A DNA stretch of 39,022 nt from an uncultured Ruminococcus sp. (GTDB taxonomy: Bacteria; Bacillota; Clostridia; Oscillospirales; Acutalibacteraceae), in contig CACWOX010000020.1 of NCBI GenBank assembly GCA_902762615.1, positions 1-39,022 of the forward strand, in the 5' to 3' direction. Positions 30,952 through 38,674 of this stretch are shown here, one piece after another (positions within the stretch are counted from its first letter, which is position 1; each line of letters opens with the position of its first letter). The translations under genes and the position numbers were made by a program. Under the pieces are notes generated by a model. The model was given only the letters and a program-made list of their open reading frames with translations. It was not told the origin of the DNA and did no database searches.

Positions 30952-31839
30952 ATGTTTAACAAATACAGCAATCCGGATAATGACAGCTTTACAGCGCCCG
31001 ATAGTTCCGCTCCGTATGAAGGATTCGGTCGCCAAAATGACGGTGTGCGGTTCAATGGCGAGAATTCTTTATCCAATGACGCTGCCTTTGACAGCGATTG
31101 GAACGATATGCTCAATGAATTCAACAGTATCGAGCATGACAGCGGCGCTTTTTCGGACGAGGAGGATGATTCGGGCAGAGAGCAGACTGTGTCCGGCGGT
31201 TTTTCTGATGATACCTATACCTCAGCGAATGGTTTTGACGACGGATTTGATGATGAACTTCCGGATGAAAGCATGCAGTATAATTATGATGATAATGACG
31301 ATGACGAGCCTTCGCCCGCAAAGACCTCGGATAAACAGTCGGACAGTACCCCGAATACGCCCAATGCGCTCGGAAGAATCATGGTGGTACTGGTGGCATT
31401 GATCTTCGGCATTGGCGTGCTGTTCGTTATTAAGCTGAACAATTCCGCTGCGTTTGAAGAAATTTCCGGCGACGGCGGCAGCGGTTATGTCACCCCCTCG
31501 GATGATGAAAATGACGCCGATCATGTCGATATTGTCAGCGACGACACGGAATCCCAGCCGGAATCCGAACCTGACGCCGTTTCATCCGCGCAGCCGATTG
31601 ATACTTCTAAATATAAGGAGATCAAGGCGGGGGAGAGAAGCGACGACGTTTTGAAAATGCAAAAAAGACTCTGTGAATTGGGCTATGTTACCGATGCAAG
31701 CTGTACCGGATTTTATGGCAAATTCACGGTGACCAAAATCAAAGCATTCCAGGAAGCGGCGGGTCTGGAACCCACCGGAGATGCTGATCCGGAAACTCTG
31801 GCAAGGCTGTATGCCGATGATGCGCCAAAGGCTAAGTGA
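30952..31839 (+). CDS. membrane-anchored peptidoglycan-binding protein
   Basis: A 295-residue protein; ATG 30952 has GAGGAG 9 bases upstream. Residues 1-140 are acidic and disordered (many Asp, Ser, Glu, with DDNDDDE), no signal peptide, so probably cytoplasmic. A membrane helix follows (MVVLVALIFGIGVLFVI, about 154-170), then an acidic Ser/Pro-rich linker and, near the C-terminus, a PG_binding_1 domain (GERSDDVLKMQKRLCELGYV ... TGFYGKFTVTKIKAFQEAAG). It has N-in, C-out topology, so the binding domain reaches the wall. The long acidic inner part may bind a cytoplasmic partner. Confidence 0.8.
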   Translation: MFNKYSNPDNDSFTAPDSSAPYEGFGRQNDGVRFNGENSLSNDAAFDSDWNDMLNEFNSIEHDSGAFSDEEDDSGREQTVSGGFSDDTYTSANGFDDGFDDELPDESMQYNYDDNDDDEPSPAKTSDKQSDSTPNTPNALGRIMVVLVALIFGIGVLFVIKLNNSAAFEEISGDGGSGYVTPSDDENDADHVDIVSDDTESQPESEPDAVSSAQPIDTSKYKEIKAGERSDDVLKMQKRLCELGYVTDASCTGFYGKFTVTKIKAFQEAAGLEPTGDADPETLARLYADDAPKAK

Positions 31840-31857
31840 TTGCAATTGAATATTTGA

Positions 31858-31899
31858 GGCTGCGTTTATCCGGTGATGGATTTTTACGCAGCCTTTTTT
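31858..31899 (+). terminator. terminator after the peptidoglycan-binding protein
   Basis: GGCTGCGT (31858-31865) pairs with ACGCAGCC (31886-31893), followed by six T. Confidence 0.85.
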
Positions 31900-31982
31900 G
31901 CACCCTTTTTTCTCCTGCGCGTATTATGAAATTGAAAAACGCAAGTTTTTTTATATTTCTTTTGTCACGGAGTTGATGAATC

Positions 31983-33422
31983 ATGTGCTCAATAGCGGGA
32001 GAAATCAGACCGCAGGGCGGCGTTTCGGGAGAGTATGCGCGCGATATTCAGTCGGTGCTCAAAAGGAGAGGACCCGACCAGAACGGATTATATCTCAGCG
32101 ACAGTGCTGTGCTGATACATACGCGGCTCTGCGTGGTGGATATTGAAAACGGCAGACAGCCTATGAGCTGCCTGCGCGACGGAAGCAGATATGTGATCGT
32201 ATACAACGGAGAGCTGTACAACACAGCCGAAATCCGCGATGAGCTGATAGCAAGAGGCTGCCGCTTCCAAGGTCATTCCGACACGGAAGTGGTGCTGAAT
32301 GCCTTTGCCGTATTCGGCTCGGAGTGCGTCTACAAATTCAACGGCATTTTCGCTTTTGCCATCTGGGACGAAAAAAAGCGCAGGCTCTTCTTTGCACGCG
32401 ACAGAATAGGCGTCAAGCCCTTCTTTTATACGGTGGAGGACGGAAAATTCATCTTTGCCTCCGAGATAAAGGGAATTCTGACGGCGACGGGAAAGCAGCC
32501 CGAAATCGACACGCAGGGCGTTATGGAAATCATGCTCATCGGTCCCGGCAGAACGCCCGGCTATGGCGTATTCAAGGGCATTGAAGAGTTGAAATCCGCC
32601 TGCTGCGGCTTCTTTGACGAAAACGGTCTGCGGCTGCACGAATACTGGAGCCTCACCGACAGAGAACACACCGAGAGCTTTGAAGAAACCGCCGAGCATG
32701 TCAGATTTCTTGTGACCGACTCGATCAAAAGGCAGCTTGTCTCCGACGTGCCTATAGGTGCGTTCCTCTCCGGTGGGCTGGATTCCAGTCTGATTTCATC
32801 GGTCGCGTCAAGGGTGATGAAGGATAGGGGAGAGGTGCTGCAAACCTTCACGGTGAATTATAAAAACAACGACAGGTACTTTAAGGCGACCAAATTCCAG
32901 CCCAACAGCGACAGCGATTTTGTCGGAAAGATGGTGGATTATCTCGGCTGCGAGAGCCATATGATCGAAATTGACACGCCGGAGCTGGTGCAGGCGTTAT
33001 TCGACGCGGTGGAAGCGCGTGATCTTCCCGGCATGGCGGACGTCGATTCCTCGCTGCTGCTCTTTTGCCGGGAAATCAAAAAGCATGTCACCGTGGCGCT
33101 GTCGGGCGAATGCGCCGATGAAATATTCGGCGGATATCCGTGGTACCGCGACCCGACGGTTCGGGCGGTCAACGGCTTCCCGTGGGCGCAGTCCACAAAA
33201 TACCGCGCAGGCTTTATCTGCGGAGAATTTACCTCACGCATTGATCCGGAGGATTATGTGCAGGAGAAATACAATGCGACATTGCAAAGCACCTCGAAAT
33301 TAAAAGACCTTTCTCCGCTTGAATCGCGCATGAAGGAAATGATCAATCTCAATCACAACTGGTTTATGCAGACGCTGCTTGATGATAAGGTCGCAAACAA
33401 AAATAAAACTACTTGTAAATGA
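31983..33422 (+). pseudogene. asnB: asparagine synthetase (glutamine-hydrolysing), truncated by a prophage
   Basis: ATG 31983 follows GGAG. It starts MCSIAGEIRPQGG; Cys2 is the nucleophile of the class II glutaminase domain (residues 1-200), with YNGELYNTAEI and HSDTEVVLNAF. The synthetase domain has the ATP-binding SGGLDSS at about residue 262 and SGECADEIFGGYPWY. It matches to about WFMQTLLD (residue 465); relatives go on to about 600-610 with RKDRMSMATGLEVRVPFCDH. Here DKVANKNKTTCK and a stop follow. The missing quarter includes a conserved synthetase segment, so synthesis of asparagine from this copy is probably lost while the prophage is in place. Confidence 0.87.
33375..33408. other. 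phage attachment junction inside asnB (attL or attR)
   Basis: The asnB match ends in or just after CTGCTTGAT (about 33375-33387), and the integrase gene ends at 33409. The recombination core therefore lies about 33378-33408. The partner site is outside the window, so the core cannot be pinned down. Confidence 0.6.
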
Positions 33423-34917
33423 TGTCTATATCGACATCGTAAATAACAACCTTGTCGATAAACGTTCTGGCGATCATTTTCTTCTCATCAAAGCTGAACG
33501 AATCCCAGTCGGTCAAAGCTTTGGACACCATCTCAGGAGTTATAACCTCCGCGTCCTTTGATTTCTCGGCATTCAACTCATTGGTCAACTCCGTTTTCTC
33601 TTTGTCGAGTTCTTCGACCCTTTTATTGATGTAACCGATAAGAATATCATTCGCGTCCGGAACCTTCTCAATCAACGCGGAGATTTCAGACTCAAGCGCC
33701 GTCAGTCGCATTTTCAACTCGTTTTCTTTCTGGCTTATGTGCTGCTTCTGTTCGATTCTCGAAAATTCAAAATCGCGTATATGTTTTATCAGGTCTTCTG
33801 CGACTATTTCCTCAATTTCATCAAACGTGATAGTGTGTTTTCGATCATAACAATACTTTGCCACACGTCCTCCGCAATTAATATATCGTTTGCCGTTACG
33901 CTGTCCATTGACTACCGAAATGGCAAGCCCGCAGAAACCGCATTTTGTCAAACCTGTAAGCCACGTGTTTTTTCCTCGTCCGCTGTTATGCACAGGTCGG
34001 TTTTTATCAAGTTGATGCTGCACTGAAAGCCATTGAAATGCGTCAACAACACCCTCGTGAAGATTCATTTGGACATAGTCTCCATGCAGGTCTGTGAATT
34101 TTTGCGTAGTTTTTGTTTTTCTGTCTCCGTAAATCGTGCAGCCGTAAACGCCAATATAATCTTCAATCGGTTGGTTCATAGTAGCGCCTTTTGATTTTAA
34201 ATACATATAAACGTCTGCGTTGGCTCTGACATATACCGGATTTTTGAGCATACGCCCGACCGATACATTTGAAAATCTCAGACCTCGATTTGTCGTAAAC
34301 CCCATACTATTGAGCTTTCTGACAATATCTCCCAAAGAGCATCCGGCGTTAAAGTCGTTATACGCCATTCTCACAGCCTGCATCCGCTCCGGGTGTTCAT
34401 CGTCTTCTTGCAGCATGTGCGTATGTATGCCTTCAATCTCGACAGGCACTTTCTTAAATCCGTACGGAGCCACTCCAGCAAGAAACAATCCTTTTTTAGC
34501 TCGTTCGTAGAAATTATCTTTCACACGCTTTTGAATCATGTTCCTTTCAAGCTCCGCAAACACCATTATGATTTGCAGAGTAGCCTTGCCCATGGCAGTT
34601 GACGTGTCGAACTGTTCGTTACATGACACAAATTCTACTCCATGTTTTTCAAACTCGCTGTAGATGCCGACAAAATCCTGTAGGGAGCGACTGATCCTGT
34701 CAACTTTATACACGATTACTTTTTCGATTAAGCCATTTTGAATATCATTCATCAATTCAGAAAACTCAGGTCTGTTCGTGTTGGCTCCGGTATATCCTTT
34801 GTCACTATACACTCTGTAGGCAGCTCCGAAAGCGAAGGCTTTGCAGGACAACTCCTGTTGTTCTATGGAAATGCTGTCTTTTTTGTCTATGGATTGGCGA
34901 CAATAAATCGCTATCAC
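33409..34917 (-). CDS. large serine recombinase (phage integrase)
   Basis: A 502-residue protein from GTG 34917, with AAAGGAGGA 8 bases upstream; the longer frame to 34980 has no such site. It has the resolvase-type catalytic domain at residues 1-150 (IAIYCRQSIDKKD with the Ser nucleophile; YKVDRISRS; ELERNMIQKRVK), the Recombinase domain (GVAPYGFKK and after), a zinc ribbon (CGFCG ... YINCGG ... YC) and a C-terminal coiled coil from about 395. These integrate and, with a directionality factor, excise phages at short att sites without host factors. Stop TAG at 33411-33409 adjoins the asnB junction. Confidence 0.95.
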   Translation of the reverse strand: MIAIYCRQSIDKKDSISIEQQELSCKAFAFGAAYRVYSDKGYTGANTNRPEFSELMNDIQNGLIEKVIVYKVDRISRSLQDFVGIYSEFEKHGVEFVSCNEQFDTSTAMGKATLQIIMVFAELERNMIQKRVKDNFYERAKKGLFLAGVAPYGFKKVPVEIEGIHTHMLQEDDEHPERMQAVRMAYNDFNAGCSLGDIVRKLNSMGFTTNRGLRFSNVSVGRMLKNPVYVRANADVYMYLKSKGATMNQPIEDYIGVYGCTIYGDRKTKTTQKFTDLHGDYVQMNLHEGVVDAFQWLSVQHQLDKNRPVHNSGRGKNTWLTGLTKCGFCGLAISVVNGQRNGKRYINCGGRVAKYCYDRKHTITFDEIEEIVAEDLIKHIRDFEFSRIEQKQHISQKENELKMRLTALESEISALIEKVPDANDILIGYINKRVEELDKEKTELTNELNAEKSKDAEVITPEMVSKALTDWDSFSFDEKKMIARTFIDKVVIYDVDIDIIYK

Positions 34918-34943
34918 GTTTTGTATCCTCCTTTCAATACACA

Positions 34944-34988
34944 AAAAAGACGTACAGGCAAATATAAAATCTGCTTGCACGTCTTTTT
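34944..34988. terminator. terminator between the lysis genes and the integrase
   Basis: AAAAAGACGT (34944-34953) and ACGTCTTTTT (34979-34988) pair perfectly, with an inner stem (CAGGCA/TGCTTG). It works in either direction, ending the late phage transcript before int. Confidence 0.85.
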
Positions 34989-35004
34989 CATTCTTATCTT
35001 ATTT

Positions 35005-35166
35005 CTATCCGCGAATTTTCAGAATCTGTACGCATCTCTGAGTGATGTATCTGCTTTGCTTTGCTTTTTCCTCGGGCGTAATCACAGGTTTGTAGGATCT
35101 TACCCTCAGAGTGTTTTTTGAAAATTCCGAAACGTCATAGATTCTTCCTTCATATGTCTTTTTCAA
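35005..35166 (-). CDS. small phage protein of 53 residues
   Basis: TTG 35166 lies 8 bases after AGGAG; an upstream ATG/GTG at 35187 is in frame but overlaps that site. The product is basic (MKKTYEGRIYDVSEFSKNTL ... VRSYKPVITPEEKAKQSRYI). VRSYKPVITPEEKA resembles short proteins I recall from clostridial phages, but no function is known to me. It follows the holin gene and lies before the terminator. Confidence 0.6.
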   Translation of the reverse strand: MKKTYEGRIYDVSEFSKNTLRVRSYKPVITPEEKAKQSRYITQRCVQILKIRG

Positions 35167-35211
35167 GAACAAAACTCCTTTCGTCACTTAGCAAAACAAA
35201 TGTCTGTTTTG

Positions 35212-35424
35212 CTATTCGGTCTTTGTTAGGCCGTTATATTTTGCAGAACTGATGCCGAGAATTACGCCAAGAAAAGCATCGACCGCTGTGATTGTACCAA
35301 CGATCTGCTCGGCAAATGGTAGCCCCCAGATGTTTGCAACGGCAAAATATAAGGTTCCGAGAGCGGGCAGCAGAATCTGAGCTACCCATTTCAGAATATC
35401 ATATGCTTTGTTTGACATTTTCAT
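35212..35424 (-). CDS. phage holin
   Basis: A 70-residue protein from ATG 35424. It has two membrane helices: ILKWVAQILLPALGTLYFAV and the region AEQIVGTITAVDAFLGVILGI, then a charged tail. This is the phi-LC3-type holin plan, which opens the membrane for the endolysin at the end of infection. It overlaps the preceding gene's stop (TAATG). Confidence 0.85.
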   Translation of the reverse strand: MKMSNKAYDILKWVAQILLPALGTLYFAVANIWGLPFAEQIVGTITAVDAFLGVILGISSAKYNGLTKTE

Positions 35425-35645
35425 TACGCACTCTTCCTTTCCAAATCGTCAATTCTGTGGTTGGCAACTTTCATTTGTTCTTCAAGCCGGTATGTACGCT
35501 CGATGACGGCGTTGTGCTTGTCCTGCTTTTTTTCCAACTGCTCGATGCGATAGGCGGTGAGCTTGCTACTGGCAAAGATACCGCCGAAAGTTGCAAGAGC
35601 GCTGCCGAGGAATGAGATAAGAGATATAATAATTTGAGTAGCCAT
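35424..35645 (-). CDS. phage membrane/coiled-coil lysis-module protein
   Basis: A 73-residue protein with one N-terminal membrane helix (QIIISLISFLGSALATFGGI) and a coiled coil after it (YRIEQLEKKQDKHNAVIERT, then RLEEQMKVANHRIDDLERK). This form is common between endolysin and holin in Firmicutes phages and resembles XhlA-type accessory proteins. Its stop overlaps the ATG of the holin gene. Confidence 0.75.
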   Translation of the reverse strand: MATQIIISLISFLGSALATFGGIFASSKLTAYRIEQLEKKQDKHNAVIERTYRLEEQMKVANHRIDDLERKSA

Positions 35646-35646
35646 T

Positions 35647-36453
35647 TCACTTCACCGCCTTTTTGAGTGCCGCTCGTGTCTTCGGTCCCACAATGCCGTC
35701 CTGCACGAGCTTTTTGTTTTTCTGGAATCGCAGCACCGCCGCCTTGGTGAGCTTGCCGAAGTCGCCGTCAATCTTCAATTTCTCGCCCGTCTGATTGAGA
35801 TGCCATTGCAGCCAGCGCACATTGTTGCCCTTTGCGCCGTACTGAATATCCTTCTTCGGCTCGGCGTAAGGGCATTTCGCAACCGCCGGAGCAGGTGCCG
35901 GAGAGGAATCAGCCGCCAGCGCAGCCGTCACCTTGTCGGCGAGATCGCCCATTCGTGCATACATCCAGTCGCCGGGGCAGGATTTGTTGGCAAACCAACG
36001 GTGAACCGTCAGCACCATCTCGTCCGATTTCGGGGAATAATTCAGCGTTTTCGCCTTGTCCCCGAACCAGAGCAGCTTCTTCTTGCCGTTGCGCTTGCAG
36101 ATGTCAATGCACAGCTTGATCAGCGTTTCGTAAACAATCGGCTTGAACGCGTAGGGCGGCTTGGGGTCGGAGGCGCATTCGATGGTGATTGCCCTCTGGT
36201 CGTTGGCGTTCGAGGAGGAACACCACGAACGGTTCTTTTCCTCGACATACAGTCCCACCGTGCCGTCAAGGGCAATGCCGTAATTGGAAGAAACGTCTCT
36301 GGTACCGCAATAAATATCTCCCAGTCTTGCCGCCGTCACCTGCCCGACCACGCAATGCGGCGTGATGCGGTCGATGGAATGTGTTCTCTTGCCGGAATGC
36401 TTGCTGACAAGCCGTGTGTAGCCCACGAGAGGGCTGTTTGTGTAAGTTGACAT
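35647..36453 (-). CDS. phage endolysin: N-acetylmuramoyl-L-alanine amidase
   Basis: A 268-residue protein; AAAGGAGTG precedes ATG 36453. Residues about 20-165 are an amidase_2 domain with Zn ligands in ITPHCVVGQ (His), TVHRWFANKSCPGDW (His and Cys), and IECASDP. A Pro/Ala linker (SSPAPAPAV) leads to a PG_binding_1 domain at the C-terminus (YGAKGNNVRWLQWHLNQTG ... IDGDFGKLTKAAVLRFQ). It cleaves the peptide from the glycan of host cell wall. It has no signal peptide, so it depends on the holin. Confidence 0.92.
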   Translation of the reverse strand: MSTYTNSPLVGYTRLVSKHSGKRTHSIDRITPHCVVGQVTAARLGDIYCGTRDVSSNYGIALDGTVGLYVEEKNRSWCSSSNANDQRAITIECASDPKPPYAFKPIVYETLIKLCIDICKRNGKKKLLWFGDKAKTLNYSPKSDEMVLTVHRWFANKSCPGDWMYARMGDLADKVTAALAADSSPAPAPAVAKCPYAEPKKDIQYGAKGNNVRWLQWHLNQTGEKLKIDGDFGKLTKAAVLRFQKNKKLVQDGIVGPKTRAALKKAVK

Positions 36454-36467
36454 AAATATTCACTCCT

Positions 36468-37061
36468 TTATGACAGATTATATCTTGCTTTCCAAGCGTT
36501 AAGTTTGCTCTTCCTGACTTTGAATTTAAAATAGAAATTGCCGACGGTAATGGTGCTGGCTCCGGACTTCCTTGTGGCTGATATTTTAATCGAAGCACAA
36601 TCCAGATTGTTGTATTCGTCCGGAATATCATCGCCTTTGCTTCTTGGACTATCCAAAATCTTTATCCAATCAGCACTCGAATCAACGCTTCTGGAAGACA
36701 AAATACTTAATGTCTCGCTACCGTAGCTGTTATAGTCGTTTTTTACGTATAATACTTTAACAGGTGCAAGCAAATCAGGCAGAAGAATGTATAAGCTCGT
36801 AGACGAGTCGGTTACCGTCCACGCGTTATTACTGACATTGTTTAATGCATAATATCTCTGGCTGCTGCCGCTGGCTGACCCGCCGGAAAGACCAAATCCT
36901 AATGCATTGTTACCGGAGCCGGTAAGTTTAGCGCTGCTATTCGGAAAGGTGTATTCCACCCATGGGTCTAATACTTCAACGCCGTTATACTTTAAAGAGC
37001 CTAACGCCGCTTCATTATAATTGGCTCCGCTTGCTTCTGAGTTATTAATTGACAATGACAT
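36468..37061 (-). CDS. phage structural/hypothetical protein
   Basis: A 197-residue protein rich in Ser and Asn (MSLSINNSEASGANYNEAAL at the start). Near the start it reads SLKYNGVEVLDPWVEYTFPN and later YYALNNVSNNAWTVTDSST: strand-rich, as expected for a tail or baseplate-type protein. No known domain is recognised. The position between tail-fibre-like genes and the endolysin supports a structural role. Confidence 0.65.
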   Translation of the reverse strand: MSLSINNSEASGANYNEAALGSLKYNGVEVLDPWVEYTFPNSSAKLTGSGNNALGFGLSGGSASGSSQRYYALNNVSNNAWTVTDSSTSLYILLPDLLAPVKVLYVKNDYNSYGSETLSILSSRSVDSSADWIKILDSPRSKGDDIPDEYNNLDCASIKISATRKSGASTITVGNFYFKFKVRKSKLNAWKARYNLS

Positions 37062-37075
37062 GTAATCTCACCGCC

Positions 37076-37621
37076 TTATTTATAACCGACAATGCGGTAA
37101 ATGGTGAAGCTGAAATCCGCGTTTTCCGGGTTGCTGAAGGTGATAGTGTTTCCGTTGCTCACCGTGCCGGCGCAAGCAAGGAGCGACAGCGCGGTATTGG
37201 CGGAATCGTATGTCCAGCCGAGCAGCTGTACAGGCTCCACTGTCACTGTACCCGATACGCTGTGTATCAGTGTCCTGATGGCATTGACCCCGCCATTCGT
37301 CCCCGCGTTCTGTTTGTAAAAAACTTCCAGATATCCGTCGGTGTAAGATGAGAGGCTCTTTCCGCTGTCAAATGTGATCGACGGAGATGCGTTGGTGACG
37401 GCAGTGCCGCTTGCGCTGTCAAAGAGAATTTCCGCGTTCAGCACAGCGGTCATTCCGTCAAGCTTTGCTTTGTCGGGAGCTGACATGTACCCGGCAGCCG
37501 AGGGAGTAGCCATGTTGCCATACCCCGGAAGATTTGCTTTTGCATCCAGTATGCCTTTGAGCAGAGCAAGAACAGCACGCTGACCCTGCTCTCCGAGATA
37601 ATTGATCAATGTGCTGCTCAC
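37076..37621 (-). CDS. phage tail-fibre-like protein
   Basis: A 181-residue protein starting with GTG (37621; AGGTG 8 bases upstream). It has the phage motif ATPSAAGYMSAPDKAKLDGM, typical of tail-fibre repeats, then strands and a Ser/Thr-rich end. The preceding gene's stop is 3 bases away. Confidence 0.7.
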   Translation of the reverse strand: MSSTLINYLGEQGQRAVLALLKGILDAKANLPGYGNMATPSAAGYMSAPDKAKLDGMTAVLNAEILFDSASGTAVTNASPSITFDSGKSLSSYTDGYLEVFYKQNAGTNGGVNAIRTLIHSVSGTVTVEPVQLLGWTYDSANTALSLLACAGTVSNGNTITFSNPENADFSFTIYRIVGYK

Positions 37622-37624
37622 TGA

Positions 37625-38344
37625 TTATTCACCTGCCTGCTGTTCAGGATAAAAAACGGCATTAAAGATAGTCGTGACGTCAGCTGCCGTAATTTCCGTG
37701 AACGTCAGTTCGGTCTTACTCCAGTAGTTGCTGAGTTTAGCCTCGGTAGTACCAATTTTTTCAAATCTGCCGGGAGTCTCATTATCGCCGTCCAGCCAGA
37801 TGTATTCGTCGTAAACATCGGGCTCGGCACCGCCCGTTGCTGCAAGAAGATAAATGGTTCCCTTTACACCGGATGCGGGGAGTGAGGCGACGATAGAGAA
37901 GTCAATACCGGTAATTGCGTCAACTGCCGCCGCAATAGCAGTGGCAACCTGTGTCTGTGTTTGGAAACCGGAGTCGTTAGTAAGGTCTGACACAGCGGTG
38001 GGAACGGCAATGTTGACCTCTTTGTTTGTAATAGTCTGAGCCGTTCCGTTGACCTTTACAGCTTCAAGTACATTCGCCTCCGCAGCATTCCACGCGTCAA
38101 CTGCCGCCTGTGTGACAGCATCAAGAATACTCTTGTTGCTGTGGTCATGAATCTTTGCCTTGTCCGCAGCGGAGAGAAGATTATCCACATTAATGCCTTC
38201 GAGCTTGGTTTTGAGGGCAGTTGTGAAGTCTTCGGTGGAAAGCTGTTTACCATTTACCACATCGACCTTTTTCAGAAGCTCTGCGGCGATGTACTGTGCG
38301 ATAGCGGTGAGAGTTGCGCTTGTTACGTGAGAAATCTGTGACAT
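37625..38344 (-). CDS. phage tail-fibre protein
   Basis: A 239-residue protein; AGGAGG before ATG 38344. Repeating pieces typical of fibre shafts are seen: KKVDVVNGKQLSTEDFTTAL with KTKLEGI, LLSAADKAKIHDHSN, VSDLTNDSGFQTQTQVATAI. They suggest a trimeric beta/coiled shaft. The C-terminal half has SLPASGVKGTIYLLAATG. Confidence 0.78.
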   Translation of the reverse strand: MSQISHVTSATLTAIAQYIAAELLKKVDVVNGKQLSTEDFTTALKTKLEGINVDNLLSAADKAKIHDHSNKSILDAVTQAAVDAWNAAEANVLEAVKVNGTAQTITNKEVNIAVPTAVSDLTNDSGFQTQTQVATAIAAAVDAITGIDFSIVASLPASGVKGTIYLLAATGGAEPDVYDEYIWLDGDNETPGRFEKIGTTEAKLSNYWSKTELTFTEITAADVTTIFNAVFYPEQQAGE

Positions 38345-38374
38345 AATAAAATCCTCCTAAAATGATAATAAATA

Positions 38375-38674
38375 TTAATTGTGAAAAGCGTTGTCGAAGA
38401 TCTTGTTGACTTCTTCGGCACTTATTTCTCGTAGTGTTTCGTCCCTGATCTGTTCGGGAACTTCGTCCGCGAGTTTTGCCCGCGTAATGGTGCCGTCGGG
38501 AATGTTGCCCCAAAATTCGGGATGAGTTTTTGAGTATTCTTCCATAGCCTGTCCGACCTTCTCGGGAGAAGACGAAATATCCATGTTGCCGAGTCGGTCA
38601 TAGATTGCGAAAAGGATTTTTTCCCCTCTTGATATGGGTGTGAACGGAATATCATTTGATTCTGCCAATTTCAT
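38375..38674 (-). CDS. phage tail-associated protein, 99 residues
   Basis: Starts MKLAESNDIPFTPISRGEKI; ATG 38674 overlaps the stop of the SGNH gene (TGATG), with AGGAGG only 3 bases away. A TTG at 38668 has better spacing (9 bases) and may be the real start. The C-terminal ISAEEVNKIFDNAF resembles repeated ends in the neighbouring tail genes (compare EITAADVTTIFNAVF at 37625), suggesting a shared attachment segment. Confidence 0.65.
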   Translation of the reverse strand: MKLAESNDIPFTPISRGEKILFAIYDRLGNMDISSSPEKVGQAMEEYSKTHPEFWGNIPDGTITRAKLADEVPEQIRDETLREISAEEVNKIFDNAFHN

